Source of the DNA: Streptomyces asoensis
GTDB taxonomy: Bacteria; Actinomycetota; Actinomycetes; Streptomycetales; Streptomycetaceae
DNA: 64,000 bases
Assembly: GCF_016860545.1 (NCBI RefSeq)
Contig: NZ_BNEB01000005.1
Location: 3,038,001 to 3,102,000, forward strand
Direction: 5' to 3'
In this document: positions 8,881 to 18,481 of the stretch, in pieces
Numbering within the stretch: the first letter of the stretch is position 1
Layout of the letters: the number at the start of each line of letters is the position of its first letter
Position numbers and translations under genes: made by a program
The notes under the pieces: generated by a model
What the model was told of the DNA's origin: nothing
The model's input: only the letters and a program-made list of their open reading frames with translations
Databases searched by the model: none

Positions 8881-9633
8881 CTACTTCACCGGCAGGTGGT
8901 AGGCGACCCGGTAGCGGTCGGCCGGGATCACCACGTCGGCGGTCTCCACCGGGCGGCCCGAGGCGTAGTAGGTGCGCTGCACGACGAGCACCACGTGCCC
9001 CGGGACCCCGCCCAGGGCAAGGAGTTCCTCGGCGAGCCCGGGCCGCGCGCCGACCTCCTCCGTCATGTTGTCGACGATGACGTCGATGGCGCGCATCCGC
9101 TCCACGACGCCCATGCCGCCGAGCGGCCCCTCCTCGGGCAGCATCACGGGGGTGCGGCCGGTGACGGCCAGCGGCTCCCAGGAGGTGGAGAGCATCATCG
9201 CCTCCCCGGCCTCCCGGAAGACGTACCTGGTGCACATCACCCGGTCGCCGGACGCGATGCCGAGCCGCTCGGCGACGGAGACCCCCGCCTCGGTCTGCTC
9301 GCTGCTCGACTCCCACGTGCCCCGGACGTGCGCCTCGGCCTGCTCCTGCCGGAACGGCGTGGCCCCGCTGAGGGGGCGGTAGCCCGAGCGCGCGATCCGG
9401 CGCGGCACCGGCCGCTCGCGCACGTACGTGCCCGAACCGGAGCGGCCCTCGACCAGCCCCTCGGCCATCAGCACCTTGCGCGCCTCCAGGGCGACGGTGT
9501 CGGAGACCCCGTACTCCTCGCGGATCCTCGCCTGGGAGGGGAGCCGGGTGTGCGGTGGCAGCGACCCGTCGGTGATCTTCTTGCGGAGATCACCCGCGAC
9601 GCGCAGGTACGCCGGCTGGTCACCGAATGTCAC
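8881..9633 (-). CDS. GntR-family regulator, HutC/UTRA subfamily
   Basis: A 250-residue repressor-type protein. The N-terminal winged helix (about residues 8-72, with LPSQARIREEYGVS and EGLVEGRSGSGTYV) is a GntR DNA-binding domain. The C-terminal region (about 95-245) is a UTRA effector domain with a RVMCTRYVFRE strand and the late YYASGRPVE strand. UTRA regulators sense small metabolites such as sugars or histidine derivatives. Neighbours do not point to a regulated pathway, and direct/inverted GGTTGTAC motifs in its own promoter suggest autoregulation. It starts with ATG. Confidence 0.9.
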   Translation of the reverse strand: MTFGDQPAYLRVAGDLRKKITDGSLPPHTRLPSQARIREEYGVSDTVALEARKVLMAEGLVEGRSGSGTYVRERPVPRRIARSGYRPLSGATPFRQEQAEAHVRGTWESSSEQTEAGVSVAERLGIASGDRVMCTRYVFREAGEAMMLSTSWEPLAVTGRTPVMLPEEGPLGGMGVVERMRAIDVIVDNMTEEVGARPGLAEELLALGGVPGHVVLVVQRTYYASGRPVETADVVIPADRYRVAYHLPVK

Positions 9634-9648
9634 TGGCCACTCCCATCA

Positions 9649-9690
9649 GGTTGTACAGACAGCTACAGCCTGGCAACCGTGGGTTGTACC
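9649..9690 (-). promoter_or_regulatory. candidate GntR operator/promoter
   Basis: Two GGTTGTAC copies start at 9649 and 9682, and CAACC-GTG-GGTTG (9674-9686) is a perfect 13-bp inverted repeat. Read on the minus strand, TTGCCA (from 9676) followed by TACAAC can serve as -35/-10, so a repressor bound here would cover the gene's own promoter. Confidence 0.5.
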
Positions 9691-9780
9691 GTGCAAGCAA
9701 AGGCCAGGGAATCACTCGATGTGATGACGTCTGCCCGCGAAACGCCTTACCCAGGCACTTTCTCCCCGCTCGGGGCGCGA

Positions 9781-11058
9781 TCACACATCCAGGTCCCGGT
9801 CGCCGCCGCTGTCGCCCGTACCCTCGCCACCGCTGCCGGAGCCCTCGTCATGGTCGGGCACGGTGGTGGTCAGACCCAGAGCCTTGCGGGCGGTGACGGT
9901 CGTGGCCCCGTCGACGTACTCGTAGGCCGCGCTGTAGTGCTCGTCGAAGCCGTCGGCGTCGGTGGCCTTCGCCGCCGCCGCCCACTCCTTGGCCGCGTCC
10001 CGCATGTCCTTCACCAGGACCGCCACACCCTGCTCGCGGACCGGCGTCTCCCAGAGATGGCCGTCCAGCCGGTCCGCCTGATCACCGGTCACCTCGCTCG
10101 TCTCACGGGCCCAGGCGCGGTTGCCCGCGAGATCCTCGTCGGCGTACTCCTCCGGCTCGGCGAAGAGCGCCTCGTCCACGGCGGCCATCGCCGCGAGGAA
10201 GGCGAACTGGTCGGCGTCGAGCGTGGTCACGTCCGCGCGCAGCGAGCCGGTGAGGGTCCCCGACTCGTCCACGTTGGCGAAGACGCAGGTGATCTCACGG
10301 TCGCCCCAGCTCCAGCTGTCGGCGGTGGGGGTGAGGTAGTAGACGTCCACCTCGTCGGTCAGCGCCCAGGGGTCCATCGCGTAGGCGTTCTGGAGCTTGT
10401 AGCACTTGTCCTCGGCCACGTCCGTGACCCGGCCGTCGCCCGGGAAGTCACTGCCGGTGAGCGGGACCGTGCCGAACACCTCGGCGTCGTGCTCACCGGA
10501 GCAGTCGACCTCGTCGACGTCGTAGACGTCCTCCTCGAAGGTGTCGCCCGGGACGTCGAAGCAGTCGCCCTTGGCGAGCGCGAAGCTCGAGCTGCCGCGC
10601 GCGCCCTCCTTGAAGCCGTCCCAGAAGTCCGAGCTGCCGCCCGTGGCCAGCATCAGGATCCACAGCGCGAGTCCTACGCCGGACAGGACAGAGCCGGCGA
10701 TCGCCATGCCCTTGCCCCGCTCGCCCCGCTTGCGGATCTGCACCAGCGCGACGATCCCGAGGACCAGGCCGACGGCCGGCAGGAAGCAGAGCGCGCCGAG
10801 CACCAGCGACGCGATGGCCACGCCGTTGACCGGCGAGGGCCGGCCGTAGGGCGTGTATCCCTGGCCCCAGACCGGGTAGGCCGCGGCCCCGTAGGGAGCC
10901 TGCGGATAGGGGCCCACCGGCCCCGGACCGTACGGCCCCTGCGCATAGGGGTCCTGCGCGGGCGAGGCGTACGGGTCCTGCGGATACGGGCCCTGCGGCT
11001 GCGGAGGCTGGTACGGGTCCTGGGGCCGGTGCGGCCCGGAGGGCGGGGGTATGGACAC
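9781..11058 (-). CDS. DUF4190 membrane protein with septum-formation-like extracellular domain
   Basis: A 425-residue protein. The first ~75 residues are Pro/Tyr/Gln-rich (DPYQPP, QGPYPQ repeats), probably a disordered cytoplasmic tail. Two transmembrane helices at about 82-107 and 118-140 form a DUF4190 hairpin. The extracellular part contains CFDVPGD, a later CSGEHDAEVFG and CYKLQ, a pattern seen in actinobacterial septum-formation-family domains with paired Cys. The tail is Gly/Asp-rich. Function is unknown; a role in envelope or septum processes is inference from the family. The GTG at 11058 has AGGAG 10 bases upstream. Confidence 0.8.
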   Translation of the reverse strand: MSIPPPSGPHRPQDPYQPPQPQGPYPQDPYASPAQDPYAQGPYGPGPVGPYPQAPYGAAAYPVWGQGYTPYGRPSPVNGVAIASLVLGALCFLPAVGLVLGIVALVQIRKRGERGKGMAIAGSVLSGVGLALWILMLATGGSSDFWDGFKEGARGSSSFALAKGDCFDVPGDTFEEDVYDVDEVDCSGEHDAEVFGTVPLTGSDFPGDGRVTDVAEDKCYKLQNAYAMDPWALTDEVDVYYLTPTADSWSWGDREITCVFANVDESGTLTGSLRADVTTLDADQFAFLAAMAAVDEALFAEPEEYADEDLAGNRAWARETSEVTGDQADRLDGHLWETPVREQGVAVLVKDMRDAAKEWAAAAKATDADGFDEHYSAAYEYVDGATTVTARKALGLTTTVPDHDEGSGSGGEGTGDSGGDRDLDV

Positions 11059-11363
11059 GGGTACCGTGCTCCTGGTTCGGACGATTCAGGCAGTTGTACG
11101 ACTGCGCGCATCGTAAGCGCCTCACCAGCGGTGACGGAACGGAGAATGCGTCCTCGGCGATCTTCCCGCGAGACAGGCGCTCACCGGTGTCCTGCGGACG
11201 CTTCGCGGACAGCTCCCAGCCGCGCCCGCTCGTACGACGGGGGCGCGCCGGTCCCTGCCGGAAGCCTTCGATCCGCCAGGTACTGACAAAGGGCCCGACT
11301 CCCAGGAGTCGGGCCCTGCGCGACCTGGCCTTCGCCGGACCGGCGGCGTGAAGACGCCGTCGG
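11059..11363. other. 305-base intergenic region between DUF4190 and ychF genes
   Basis: It contains the leader/promoter of the DUF4190 gene at the left and the ychF terminator hairpin at 11291-11316. A GTTGTACGACTGCGCGCATCG stretch near 11093 is the only low-GC piece and may hold the promoter. I see no additional gene. Confidence 0.5.
11291..11316 (-). terminator. ychF terminator hairpin
   Basis: GGGCCCGACTC (11291-11301) pairs perfectly with GAGTCGGGCCC (11306-11316) around a CCAG loop. The 11-bp stem lies about 47 bases after the ychF stop on the minus strand. It has no T tract, typical of Streptomyces. Confidence 0.75.
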
Positions 11364-12452
<1,089 letters not shown>

Positions 12453-12649
12453 GTTGCGACTTCCCGTGGTGAGAGGGCCGAGGGGCCCGTTCCCGGAGTG
12501 AGAGGGCCAGGGGCCAGAGAGCTGACCGGTCCACCAGTTTACGGCGTGCCGGGCACCGGCCCGGCGGACCTCTCGAACGCTTGGCCAGGCTCCACCGCAC
12601 GGCGTGTCCGACACCCGATTCGGCACATAAAACGACCTAAGTTGGTGCG

Positions 12650-13291
12650 GTGGAGCAACACAGGACGCGACCCCGGACCCGAGGCGCCCGCCGGGACGCC
12701 CCGCCCCCGCCGCCGCTGCCCCCGCAGGCCGGCCGGGACCCGCACCGCAGGCCACCGCGCCCCGGGGACAGAGCGGTCCGGGCCGCCGTGCGCCCGCAGG
12801 CCGGCCGGCCCGCCGCCCCGCGGCCCGGCACGGGCCGGCCCGTCCCCGCAGGGCGCAGGCCCGCGCCGGCCGCCGCGGGAGCGGTCCGCAGCGCGCGCCG
12901 GATGCCGAACCCCCGGCTCACCGGACTGGGCGGCGGGCTCTTCAGCGGGGTGCTGATGCTCGCCCTCGGCGGCCTGGACCTGCTGCTGTTCGGCGGCTCG
13001 CTGACGGTGTACGGCGTGCTGTTCCTGCCGGTGTGCCTGCTGACCGCCCTGTGGGTGCGCGCGAGCGACCTGCTGTCCGCGCCCGTGGTGGTGCCGATCG
13101 CGTTCGCCGTGGGGCTCCTGCCCGTGGCGGACGGCGGGCACGGATTCGGCGCGCGGATGATGGGGCTGGTGACGGCGCTGGCCACCCAGGTCGGGTGGCT
13201 GTACGCCGGGACACTCGCGGCGGGGGTGGTCGTCCTGGGCCGCGGAGTGCGCCGCGCGGTGGCCCGCCGCCGCGCCGCGAGCCGCCCCTGA
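12650..13291 (+). CDS. DUF6542-type membrane protein
   Basis: A 213-residue protein. The first ~85 residues are Pro/Arg-rich and disordered; the rest holds four hydrophobic segments between residues 92 and 195 and an Arg/Ala tail. This matches the DUF6542 layout found next to ychF in streptomycetes, as far as I recall. The GTG at 12650 follows a TAAGTT -10-like element by about 7 bases, suggesting a leaderless message. No catalytic residues are visible and function is unknown. Confidence 0.65.
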   Translation: MEQHRTRPRTRGARRDAPPPPPLPPQAGRDPHRRPPRPGDRAVRAAVRPQAGRPAAPRPGTGRPVPAGRRPAPAAAGAVRSARRMPNPRLTGLGGGLFSGVLMLALGGLDLLLFGGSLTVYGVLFLPVCLLTALWVRASDLLSAPVVVPIAFAVGLLPVADGGHGFGARMMGLVTALATQVGWLYAGTLAAGVVVLGRGVRRAVARRRAASRP

Positions 13292-13501
13292 GGCAGCGGG
13301 CGGCACCCACGGACGACGGGTTCCGGGCACCGGACTCCGGGCACCGACCGGCGGGCATCCGGGGCACCCGGGGGGCGACGGACAGCGCCGTGCCCGTGGT
13401 TGCTCCGACCGCGCCCGATCCGGCCGTGCCGCTCCGGCCGCACCCGCTCCAGCCGTACTGCTCCGGCCGTGCCCGCGAGTGCGCCGGCCCCCGGGCCGTG
13501 C

Positions 13502-14248
13502 CTACTCCGGCTTGGCCGCCCGCATCGCTGCTCCCACGATGCCCGCGTTGTTCTGGAGCTGGGCCGGGACGATCTCCGCCCGGATGCCCTCGATGAGGTG
13601 CAGGAACTTCTCGGACTTGCGGCTGACGCCACCGCCGACGATGAACAGCTCCGGCGAGAAGAGCATCTCGACGTGGGCGAGGTACTTGCTGACCCGGCGG
13701 GCCCAGTGCTCCCAGGTCAGCTCGCCGTCCTCCTTGGCCTTGCTGGACGCGCGCTTCTCGGCGTCGTGCCCGTGCAGTTCCAGGTGGCCGAGCTCGGTGT
13801 TGGGGACGAGCACGCCGTCGGAGAAGACGGCGCTGCCGATGCCCGTGCCGAAGGTCAGCAGGATGACCGTGCCGCTGCGGTCGCGCCCGGCGCCGAACGA
13901 CATCTCCGCGACGCCCGCCGCGTCCGCGTCGTTGACCACCGTCACCGGCAGCCCGCCCAGCCGCTCGCTGAAGAGGGCGCGCGCGTCGGTGTCTATCCAG
14001 CTCTTGTCGACGTTCGCCGCCGTACGGATCGTGGAGCCGCCGGTGACCACGCCCGGGAAGGTCAGCCCCACCGGGCCCGTCCACCCGAAGTGCTCGACGA
14101 CCTCCCGCACCCCGTCGGCCACGCCCGAGGGCGTGGCCGGGTGCGGGGTGAGCACTTTGTGGCGCTCCTGAGCCAGGTCGCCCTTGTCCAGGTCCACGGG
14201 GGCGCCCTTGATCCCGGATCCGCCGATGTCCACGCCGAAGATCTGCAT
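13502..14248 (-). CDS. ppgK: polyphosphate glucokinase (ROK family)
   Basis: A 248-residue ROK-family kinase that phosphorylates glucose with polyphosphate (and usually ATP). The N-terminal phosphate-binding DIGGSGIKG, the TFGTGIGSAVF loop, the ELGHLELHG region and the VGGGVSRKSEKF strand are diagnostic of the actinobacterial PpgK group. Length matches the family. It is followed on the same strand by ispH after about 50 bases upstream of it. The ATG at 14248 has a TAACGT element about 6 bases before it, so the message may be leaderless. Confidence 0.93.
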   Translation of the reverse strand: MQIFGVDIGGSGIKGAPVDLDKGDLAQERHKVLTPHPATPSGVADGVREVVEHFGWTGPVGLTFPGVVTGGSTIRTAANVDKSWIDTDARALFSERLGGLPVTVVNDADAAGVAEMSFGAGRDRSGTVILLTFGTGIGSAVFSDGVLVPNTELGHLELHGHDAEKRASSKAKEDGELTWEHWARRVSKYLAHVEMLFSPELFIVGGGVSRKSEKFLHLIEGIRAEIVPAQLQNNAGIVGAAMRAAKPE

Positions 14249-14297
14249 GGCCCTACGTTACGACGATCGACTGACCGTCACTCGGCCGAGGTGTCCG

Positions 14298-15350
14298 TCA
14301 GGCCTTCGCGGGCCCGTCGTCCACCGCGCCGGACGCCCCGGCGGCGGACGGGGCGCCGCTGCCGCCGCGCCCGGCGGCCAGCGCGGCCGCCTCCTCGCGC
14401 AGGTCGCGCCGCAGCTCCTTGGGCAGCGAGAAGGTGATGTGCTCCTCGGCCGCCTTGACGAGCTCGACGTCCCCGTAGCCACGCTCGGTGAGCCAGGCCA
14501 GGACCTCCTCGACGAGGACCTCCGGGACGGAGGCGCCGGAGGTGACGCCCACCGTGGTCACGCCCTCCAGCCACGCCTCGTCGATCTCGCTCGCGAAGTC
14601 GACCAGGTAGGCCTCGCGGGAGCCGGCGAGCTTGGCGACCTCGACGAGCCGCTTGGAGTTGGAGGAGTTGCGCGAGCCGACCACGATGACCAGTTCGGCC
14701 TCCGCGCCCATCTGCTTCACGGCGAGCTGACGGTTCTGCGTGGCGTAGCAGATGTCGTCGCTGGGCGGGGAGATGAGCTGGGGGAACTTCTCCTTGAGGG
14801 CGTCGACCGTCTCCATGGTCTCGTCGACGGAGAGGGTGGTCTGGGAGAGCCACACGATCTTCGACGGGTCGCGGACCTCGACCTTGGCGACGTCCTCGGG
14901 GCCGTCGACGAGCTGGATGTGGTCGGGGGCCTCGCCCGAGGTGCCGATGACCTCCTCGTGGCCCTCGTGCCCGATCAGAAGGATGTCGTAGTCCTCCTGG
15001 GCGAAGCGGACGGCTTCCTTGTGGACCTTGGTGACCAGGGGGCAGGTCGCGTCGATGGTGGCCAGGCGCCCGCGCGCGGCCTCCTCGTGGACGACGGGGG
15101 CCACTCCGTGCGCGGAGAACATGACGATGTTGCCCGGCGGGACCTCCTCCGTCCGCTCGACGAAGACGGCGCCCTTGCGCTCCAGCGTCTGCACGACGTA
15201 CTTGTTGTGGACGATCTCGTGCCGGACATAGACCGGCGCCCCGTACTGCTCCAGGGCCTTCTCGACGGCGATCACGGCACGGTCGACGCCCGCGCAGTAG
15301 CCCCGGGGAGCGGCGAGCAGGACACGGCGGCGGCCAGGCGAAGCAGTCAT
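14298..15350 (-). CDS. ispH: 4-hydroxy-3-methylbut-2-enyl diphosphate reductase
   Basis: A 350-residue [4Fe-4S] enzyme making IPP and DMAPP in the last MEP-pathway step. The cluster Cys are in PRGYCAGVDRA, DATCPLVTKVH and DDICYATQNRQ; other active-site motifs are SAHGV and SRNSSNSKRL, with VTSGAS near the end. The C-terminus carries an Ala/Gly-rich extension. ATG 15350 is chosen over ATG 15359 because the short GGGA lies before it, but either is possible. It supplies isoprenoids for UppS encoded elsewhere in the window. It is divergent from xseA, with starts about 100 bases apart. Confidence 0.95.
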   Translation of the reverse strand: MTASPGRRRVLLAAPRGYCAGVDRAVIAVEKALEQYGAPVYVRHEIVHNKYVVQTLERKGAVFVERTEEVPPGNIVMFSAHGVAPVVHEEAARGRLATIDATCPLVTKVHKEAVRFAQEDYDILLIGHEGHEEVIGTSGEAPDHIQLVDGPEDVAKVEVRDPSKIVWLSQTTLSVDETMETVDALKEKFPQLISPPSDDICYATQNRQLAVKQMGAEAELVIVVGSRNSSNSKRLVEVAKLAGSREAYLVDFASEIDEAWLEGVTTVGVTSGASVPEVLVEEVLAWLTERGYGDVELVKAAEEHITFSLPKELRRDLREEAAALAAGRGGSGAPSAAGASGAVDDGPAKA

Positions 15351-15453
15351 GTGTCCCATCGTAAGGGTGCGTCCGGCCGCGCCCGGCGTCCGTCGCCCGG
15401 CCTTCGCCGAACGGTCACCGGGGTTGTCGGTGGCGGCCGATAGTCTCGGGCGC

Positions 15454-16719
15454 ATGGCTGTGAACACGTCCGCGGACGCGCCGTTGCCCGTCGGCGAGGT
15501 CTCGCGGCTCATCGGGAGCTGGATCGACCGGCTCGGCGCGGTGTGGGTCGAGGGGCAGATCACCCAGTTGTCGCGGCGTCCGGGGGCCGGTGTGGTCTTC
15601 CTGACGCTGCGGGACCCGGCGCGGGACATCTCGGTGGGCGTGACCTGCTTCCGGCAGGTCTTCGAGGCGGTCGCGGACGTCGTCGGCGAGGGCGCGCGGG
15701 TCGTCGTCCACGCGAAGCCGGAGTGGTACGCGCCGCGGGGCCAGCTGTCGCTGCGGGCCGTCGAGATACGGCCGGTGGGCGTCGGCGAGCTGCTGGCGCG
15801 GCTCGAGCAGCTGAAGAAGTCGCTGGCCGCGGAGGGCCTGTTCGCGCCCGCGCGGAAGAAGCCGCTGCCCTTCCTGCCGCAGCTGGTCGGGCTGGTGTGC
15901 GGGCGGGCGTCCGCCGCCGAGCGGGACGTCCTGGAGAACGCCCGGCACCGCTGGCCCGCCGTCCGCTTCGAGGTGCGCAACGTCGCCGTCCAGGGGGTGC
16001 ACGCGGTGACGCAGGTGGTCCAGGCGGTGAAGGAGCTGGACGCCCTGGACGAGGTGGACGTGATCATCGTCGCGCGCGGCGGCGGCAGCGTGGAGGATCT
16101 GCTGCCGTTCTCCGACGAGCGGCTGGTCCGGGCGGTCGCCGACTGCCGCACACCGGTCGTCTCGGCGATCGGGCACGAGCCGGACAGTCCTCTGCTCGAC
16201 CATGTGGCCGACCTGCGCGCCTCGACGCCGACCGACGCCGCGAAGAAGGTCGTCCCGGACGTGGGCGAGGAGCTGGAGCGGGTGCGGATGCTGCGGGGGC
16301 GGGCGCGGCGCTGCGCGCAGGCGTTCCTGGAGCGTGAGGAACGCGGGCTGGCCCACGCGCTCGCGCGGCCCGTGATGCAGGATCCGCACCGGATGGTCGA
16401 CGAGCGGGCCGATCACGTCTCCTCGCTGACCGACCGCTCGCGGCGCACGCTCGGGCATCTCCTGGACCGTGCCGACTCGGAACTGACGCACACGCACGCG
16501 CGCGTGGTGGCCCTGTCGCCCGCCGCGACGCTGAAGCGCGGGTACGCGGTGCTCCAGAAGGCCGACGGGCACGTGGTCCGGGACCCGGCCGAGGTGACGG
16601 CCGCCGAGACGCTGCGGGCGCGGGTCGCCGAGGGCGAGTTCACGGTCCGGACCGAGGACGTCGGCGGCCGCGTCCGGTCCGGCGACCAGGCAGCAGACGA
16701 CAACGACGACCGGGAATGA
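15454..16719 (+). CDS. xseA: exodeoxyribonuclease VII large subunit
   Basis: A 421-residue nuclease subunit that degrades single-stranded DNA with XseB. An N-terminal OB-fold (LPVGEVSRLIGSWIDRLG, WVEGQITQ) precedes the catalytic domain with GLVCGRASAAERDVLENA, VIIVARGGGSVEDLLPFSDE and TPVVSAIGHEPDSPLLDHVAD; a coiled region and a LKRGYAVL strand follow. Length is typical for actinobacteria. The ATG at 15454 follows a GATAGT -10-like element, so transcription may begin within a few bases. xseB starts 4 bases after the stop region, forming an operon. Confidence 0.95.
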   Translation: MAVNTSADAPLPVGEVSRLIGSWIDRLGAVWVEGQITQLSRRPGAGVVFLTLRDPARDISVGVTCFRQVFEAVADVVGEGARVVVHAKPEWYAPRGQLSLRAVEIRPVGVGELLARLEQLKKSLAAEGLFAPARKKPLPFLPQLVGLVCGRASAAERDVLENARHRWPAVRFEVRNVAVQGVHAVTQVVQAVKELDALDEVDVIIVARGGGSVEDLLPFSDERLVRAVADCRTPVVSAIGHEPDSPLLDHVADLRASTPTDAAKKVVPDVGEELERVRMLRGRARRCAQAFLEREERGLAHALARPVMQDPHRMVDERADHVSSLTDRSRRTLGHLLDRADSELTHTHARVVALSPAATLKRGYAVLQKADGHVVRDPAEVTAAETLRARVAEGEFTVRTEDVGGRVRSGDQAADDNDDRE

Positions 16720-16723
16720 GCGC

Positions 16724-16957
16724 ATGACGAGCAAGACGGACGAGGCCCTCGGGTACGAGCAGGCCCGTGACGAGCTGATCGAGGTCGTACGGCGGCTGGA
16801 GGCCGGCGGGACGACTCTGGAGGAGTCCCTGGCCCTGTGGGAGCGGGGCGAGGAGCTGGCCCGGGTCTGCCGGCGCTGGCTGGAGGGCGCCCGGGCACGG
16901 CTGGACGCGGCGCTCGCGGACGAGGATGAGGCGGAGGAGAGCGGCCAGGGGGCGTGA
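16724..16957 (+). CDS. xseB: exodeoxyribonuclease VII small subunit
   Basis: A 77-residue helical partner of XseA. LGYEQARDELIEVVRRLEAG and LEESLALWERGEELARVC are the family's two helices; the tail is acidic. It begins directly after xseA with only a few bases between them, so both are made from one message. Length is normal for XseB. Confidence 0.95.
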   Translation: MTSKTDEALGYEQARDELIEVVRRLEAGGTTLEESLALWERGEELARVCRRWLEGARARLDAALADEDEAEESGQGA

Positions 16958-17035
16958 ACCGGGGCAGGGCCCTGCACCGGGCCGGGCGGCGGAGCGGGGC
17001 CGGGCCGTGAGGCGGGTCACCCCGTCGGAGGCATT

Positions 17036-17065
17036 GTTGAACTTTTAACCTTCTCCGCGTACTGT
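17036..17065 (+). promoter_or_regulatory. nitroreductase promoter with overlapping palindrome
   Basis: TTGAAC (17037-17042) and TACTGT (17060-17065) are separated by 17 bases, an ideal vegetative promoter for this genus. GTTGAACTTTTAAC (17036-17049) is an imperfect palindrome lying on the -35 element, suited to a repressor site. The start codon is 71 bases after the -10, leaving an untranslated leader. Confidence 0.65.
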
Positions 17066-17135
17066 CGGTGCCGTCAGCCTATCCGGACCGCGGTCCGGTA
17101 CGGGACCCGGACGCCACCCCCGAGGAAGATCCCGC

Positions 17136-17726
17136 ATGTCTCTCGTTCTTGACGCCGCCGCCCAGGACCTGCTGTTCCGCGAGGCCCACACCGCGCACAC
17201 CTTCACCGACGAGCCGGTGACCGACGAGCAGGTCCAGGCGATCTACGACCTGGTCAAGTACGGGCCGACGGCGTTCAACCAGACCCCGCTGCGCGTCACC
17301 CTGGTCCGCTCCCCCGAGGCCCGCGAGCGTCTGGTGCGGCACATGGCCGAGGGCAACCAGGCCAAGACCGCCACCGCCCCGCTGGTCGCGATCCTCTCCG
17401 CGGACAACGAGTTCCACGAGGAGCTGCCGACCCTGTTCCCGGCCTTCCCGCAGGCCAAGGACCTGTTCTTCAGCACGCGTCCGGCCCGTGAGGGTGCCGC
17501 CGCGCTGAACGCCGCCCTCCAGGCCGCGTACTTCATCATCGGCGTCCGCGCCGCCGGTCTGGCCGCCGGCCCGATGACCGGTGTGGACCTCGAAGGCGTG
17601 CGCAAGGAGTTCCTGGACGACGACCACACCCCGCTGATGGTCGTCAACATCGGCAAGCCCGGCGAGGGCGCCTCCTACCCGCGCTCCCCGCGCCTGGCGT
17701 ACGACGAGGTCGTCACCACCGTCTGA
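17136..17726 (+). CDS. nitroreductase family protein (RutE/HadB-like)
   Basis: A 196-residue FMN-dependent oxidoreductase of the nitroreductase superfamily, in the RutE/HadB-like subgroup judged by length and by VKYGPTAFNQTPLR near residue 45, the FMN-phosphate segment. Later motifs are REGAAALNAALQAAYFIIGVRAAGLAAGPMTG and VNIGKPGE. RutE reduces malonic semialdehyde in pyrimidine breakdown, but no other rut gene is near, so here a quinone, nitro-compound or aldehyde reductase role is equally likely. It has its own promoter and a strong terminator shared with the convergent DUF4245 gene. Confidence 0.88.
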   Translation: MSLVLDAAAQDLLFREAHTAHTFTDEPVTDEQVQAIYDLVKYGPTAFNQTPLRVTLVRSPEARERLVRHMAEGNQAKTATAPLVAILSADNEFHEELPTLFPAFPQAKDLFFSTRPAREGAAALNAALQAAYFIIGVRAAGLAAGPMTGVDLEGVRKEFLDDDHTPLMVVNIGKPGEGASYPRSPRLAYDEVVTTV

Positions 17727-17748
17727 GCGCGCACCGGCACGCGGCACC

Positions 17749-17796
17749 GACACGCGAAGAGGCCCCGGCACATCCGCCGGGGCCTCTTCGCGTGTC
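17749..17796. terminator. 21-bp bidirectional terminator hairpin
   Basis: Positions 17749-17769 and 17776-17796 are perfect inverted repeats (outer GACACGCGAAGAGG) with a 6-base ACATCC loop. It lies between the convergent nitroreductase and DUF4245 genes and can stop both transcripts. Confidence 0.9.
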
Positions 17797-17824
17797 AGGG
17801 GCGCAGGTCGCGCTCAGGGGGCGC

Positions 17825-18352
17825 TCACGACAGTTTCAGCGCTCCGGCCATCACCGAGAGCTGGGCGAAGCCGCCCGTCCCCGCCACGACGGTGGTGGAG
17901 CCCGCCGTGCTGCCCTGGAGGACCAGGGCGTCGTAGCGGCCGCCCGTGTAGCGGATCCAGGTGCGGCCGCCGATCTGCTCGGTGACCTTGGTCGCGGTCG
18001 AGCCCTGGCTGGCCGCGTCGACGAACTTCGCGCGCTCCTGAGTGGACTGCTCGATGGTCACGTACTCCCCGTCGGGAGCGTGGAAACCGAGGTGCCAGGC
18101 GTCGAAGGCATCGCTCTTGAAGCGGACCGAGGTCGCCTTCCAGGTGTCCGGCAGCCCCTCGGGCGCGGCCACCGGGTACGCCGCCGCGCGGCGCGCCGTG
18201 AGGAGCTCGACGCGGTAGTCGACCTGCTGGACGTCGCGAGGGCGATCGTCGTGCGGGACGAAGAGGTATATGACCCAGGCGGCGATCATGATCACCCCGA
18301 GGGAGAGGATCATGTCGCGGGCCGTCTTCTGCTTGCCGTTCGAACCTGCCAC
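17825..18352 (-). CDS. DUF4245 single-pass membrane protein
   Basis: A 175-residue protein with one transmembrane helix near residues 15-33 (ARDMILSLGVIMIAAWVIYLF) and an extracellular domain of the DUF4245 type: PVAAPEGLPDTWKATSVR, HLGFHAPDGEYV and a late TWIRYTGGRYDALVLQ strand. Function is unknown. GTG at 18352 is preferred because it leaves a short cytoplasmic N-terminus; a start at 18385 is possible. It is divergent from glpX, as in other streptomycetes to my knowledge, but no functional link is established. Confidence 0.8.
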   Translation of the reverse strand: MAGSNGKQKTARDMILSLGVIMIAAWVIYLFVPHDDRPRDVQQVDYRVELLTARRAAAYPVAAPEGLPDTWKATSVRFKSDAFDAWHLGFHAPDGEYVTIEQSTQERAKFVDAASQGSTATKVTEQIGGRTWIRYTGGRYDALVLQGSTAGSTTVVAGTGGFAQLSVMAGALKLS

Positions 18353-18481
18353 GCCCCTATCGTCGCAGGTGCCCGAGGCGCTCATCCGTGGGGTCCCCTG
18401 CTCATTTTGTCGGACTGACGATAGAGTCGGGTTCGAACCCTCATCCGGCCGTCGTCGTATCAGTCAGAAAGGTGCGCTCCG

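Noticed and set aside
4753..11286. Very long open frames antisense to the SpoIIE gene and to the DUF4190, GntR, SPOR and Nudix genes
   Set aside because: High G+C removes stop codons from antisense frames. These frames have no family motifs, run across several real genes, and oppose genes with correct codon bias and clear domains.
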